Assembly: GCA_023424865.1 (NCBI GenBank)
Contig: JAFADM010000315.1
Span: forward strand, 1-11,389
Source: Bacillota bacterium
GTDB taxonomy: Bacteria; Bacillota_A; Clostridia; DSM-8532
DNA length: 11,389 nt
Reading direction: 5' to 3'
Made by a program: the position numbers and the translations under genes. This document shows, piece by piece, positions 10,686-11,389 of the stretch (position 1 is its first letter; each line of letters begins with the position of its first letter). The notes under the pieces were generated by a model that was not told the DNA's origin, made no database searches, and saw nothing but the letters and a program-made list of their open reading frames with translations.

Positions 10686-11389
10686 CTATTCCGGGTTCTT
10701 TTCGGGATCCTTTTGCGTATCAATTTCCAGATTCGTTTCAGAATCCTTTTCAGGAGCTGCTTCTGGGGTTTCGTCTGCTACCTTTTCCTGTGTCCCTGAC
10801 TTTACCTTCTTCCGATTGCTTCTGCTGAATTGATAACGGTCATACACCGTGAGCAGAATACTCATCACATACGCCTGGAGTACAATCATAAACAGCTCTT
10901 TAACCATTCTGGGTATCCAGAACACTACAAAGCCCATTTCACCCAGTCCGGGTATGAAAAGTTGTAAAATGAAGGTATTCAGTGTTGTGACGAGTATTCC
11001 GGGCAGTCCCACGGACAAAAGGAGTTTTAAGTAATAGCGATGTATTCCGGCATCAGGCATCTTCATACGAATGACTCTGTTTAAAAGGAGCAGCAGAATA
11101 CCTAATACCGATATAACAACCAGCCCCAGAGCAAGGTAACCCTTGTTTTCGCCTATACCGTCAAGGGCTTTTGTGGTTGACAGGTTGGGAAAATAAATGG
11201 AACTGATTTGATTGAAAAGGCCTAAAGCTCCCACAAGTATGAAAAACACCCAAAAGCCTTTTAGAATATGTTTATTATCCGCTTTTTCAAGTCCCCGCCA
11301 CATAAACCCGATGAGGACGCCGTCCAAAATAGCCGTTAAGGTAAGAAGGGGCAAAAACCCTCCCTCCGGCTTTAGCAGGAAGCCCAGAA
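10686..11389 (-). CDS. Multi-pass membrane protein with charged tail (5' end outside window)
   Basis: The frame stays open to the last base of the window, so the gene is 5'-partial. About 234 residues are visible. Hydrophobic segments include LPLLTLTAILDGVLIGFMW, GFWVFFILVGALGLFNQI, GYLALGLVVISVLGILLLLL, LKLLLSVGLPGILVTTLNTFI and the long FIPGLGEMGFVVFWIPRM / ELFMIVLQAYVMSILLTVY. The last about 50 residues are hydrophilic, starting with a basic patch (SRSNRKKVKS) and then Glu/Asp/Pro/Thr-rich with irregular repeats (PEKDSET, QKDPEKNPE). Such tails usually lie in the cytoplasm and are disordered. I do not recognise the family. A TTG at 11354 preceded by GGAGGGAGGG could be mistaken for a start, but the upstream codons (GFLLKPEGGF) read as continuing protein. 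Confidence 0.72.
   Translation of the reverse strand, partial: LGFLLKPEGGFLPLLTLTAILDGVLIGFMWRGLEKADNKHILKGFWVFFILVGALGLFNQISSIYFPNLSTTKALDGIGENKGYLALGLVVISVLGILLLLLNRVIRMKMPDAGIHRYYLKLLLSVGLPGILVTTLNTFILQLFIPGLGEMGFVVFWIPRMVKELFMIVLQAYVMSILLTVYDRYQFSRSNRKKVKSGTQEKVADETPEAAPEKDSETNLEIDTQKDPEKNPE

Noticed and set aside
11352..11354. TTG at 11354 as the start of the last membrane protein
   Set aside because: The frame continues open to the window edge with protein-like codons, so the gene is treated as 5'-partial.

Overview
The window looks like chromosomal DNA of a Firmicute, most likely a member of the Clostridia. The reasons are strong purine-rich Shine-Dalgarno sites (GGAGG types), clear sigma-A promoters with 17-base spacers, a tRNA-Pro-type T-box leader in front of proS, and a COG4586/COG4587-type ABC-2 exporter. 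No rRNA, tRNA, transposase, integrase, phage gene or CRISPR array was seen. The genus cannot be resolved from the sequence alone.

Layout. (1) 1-2101, minus strand: an ABC-2 exporter (ATPase 683-1666, first permease 686 to beyond base 1, ATGA overlap) behind a long structured leader. The leader has its own promoter (2073-2101), a leader peptide of 11 or 14 residues, mutually exclusive stems, and a long hairpin plus T7 about 60 bases before the ATPase. This is the layout of an attenuator. (2) 2149-3126, minus: an LCM/COG3315-type SAM methyltransferase with a perfect TTGACA-17-TATAAT promoter and an inverted repeat next to its ribosome binding site. (3) 3182-3903: an unrecognised repeat-bearing ORF remnant (minus) and a GNAT acetyltransferase (plus). 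(4) 3982-7055, minus: a four-gene operon TMD - NBD - TMD - MerR. It encodes a type IV (MsbA-like) ABC exporter whose membrane domains and single ATPase are separate genes. The promoter has a 19-base spacer carrying a perfect dyad, the hallmark of MerR-activated promoters, so the terminal MerR gene very probably controls the operon. (5) 7155-7508, plus: a DUF486/COG3169 small DMT-type membrane protein, overlapping tail-to-tail with proS. (6) 7495-9594, minus: proS (prolyl-tRNA synthetase) with a complete T-box leader and promoter. (7) 9623-10594, plus: a MarR-family regulator with an unusual His/Gly/Pro-rich tail, three operator-like repeats around its promoter, and a downstream 26-residue small protein gene. 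(8) 10686 to the end, minus: a 5'-partial multi-pass membrane protein with a charged tail.

How they fit together. Two transport units are each tied to a visible control device: the ABC-2 exporter to a leader-peptide attenuator and the split exporter to a MerR switch. With a MarR regulator, a methyltransferase and an acetyltransferase nearby, this suggests a chromosomal region for response to toxic small molecules, inserted around a housekeeping tRNA synthetase. That role is inference. No substrate can be named from sequence. The most promising undescribed elements are the attenuator leader at 1727-2101, the split exporter with its in-frame TGA junction, and the MarR/small-peptide unit.
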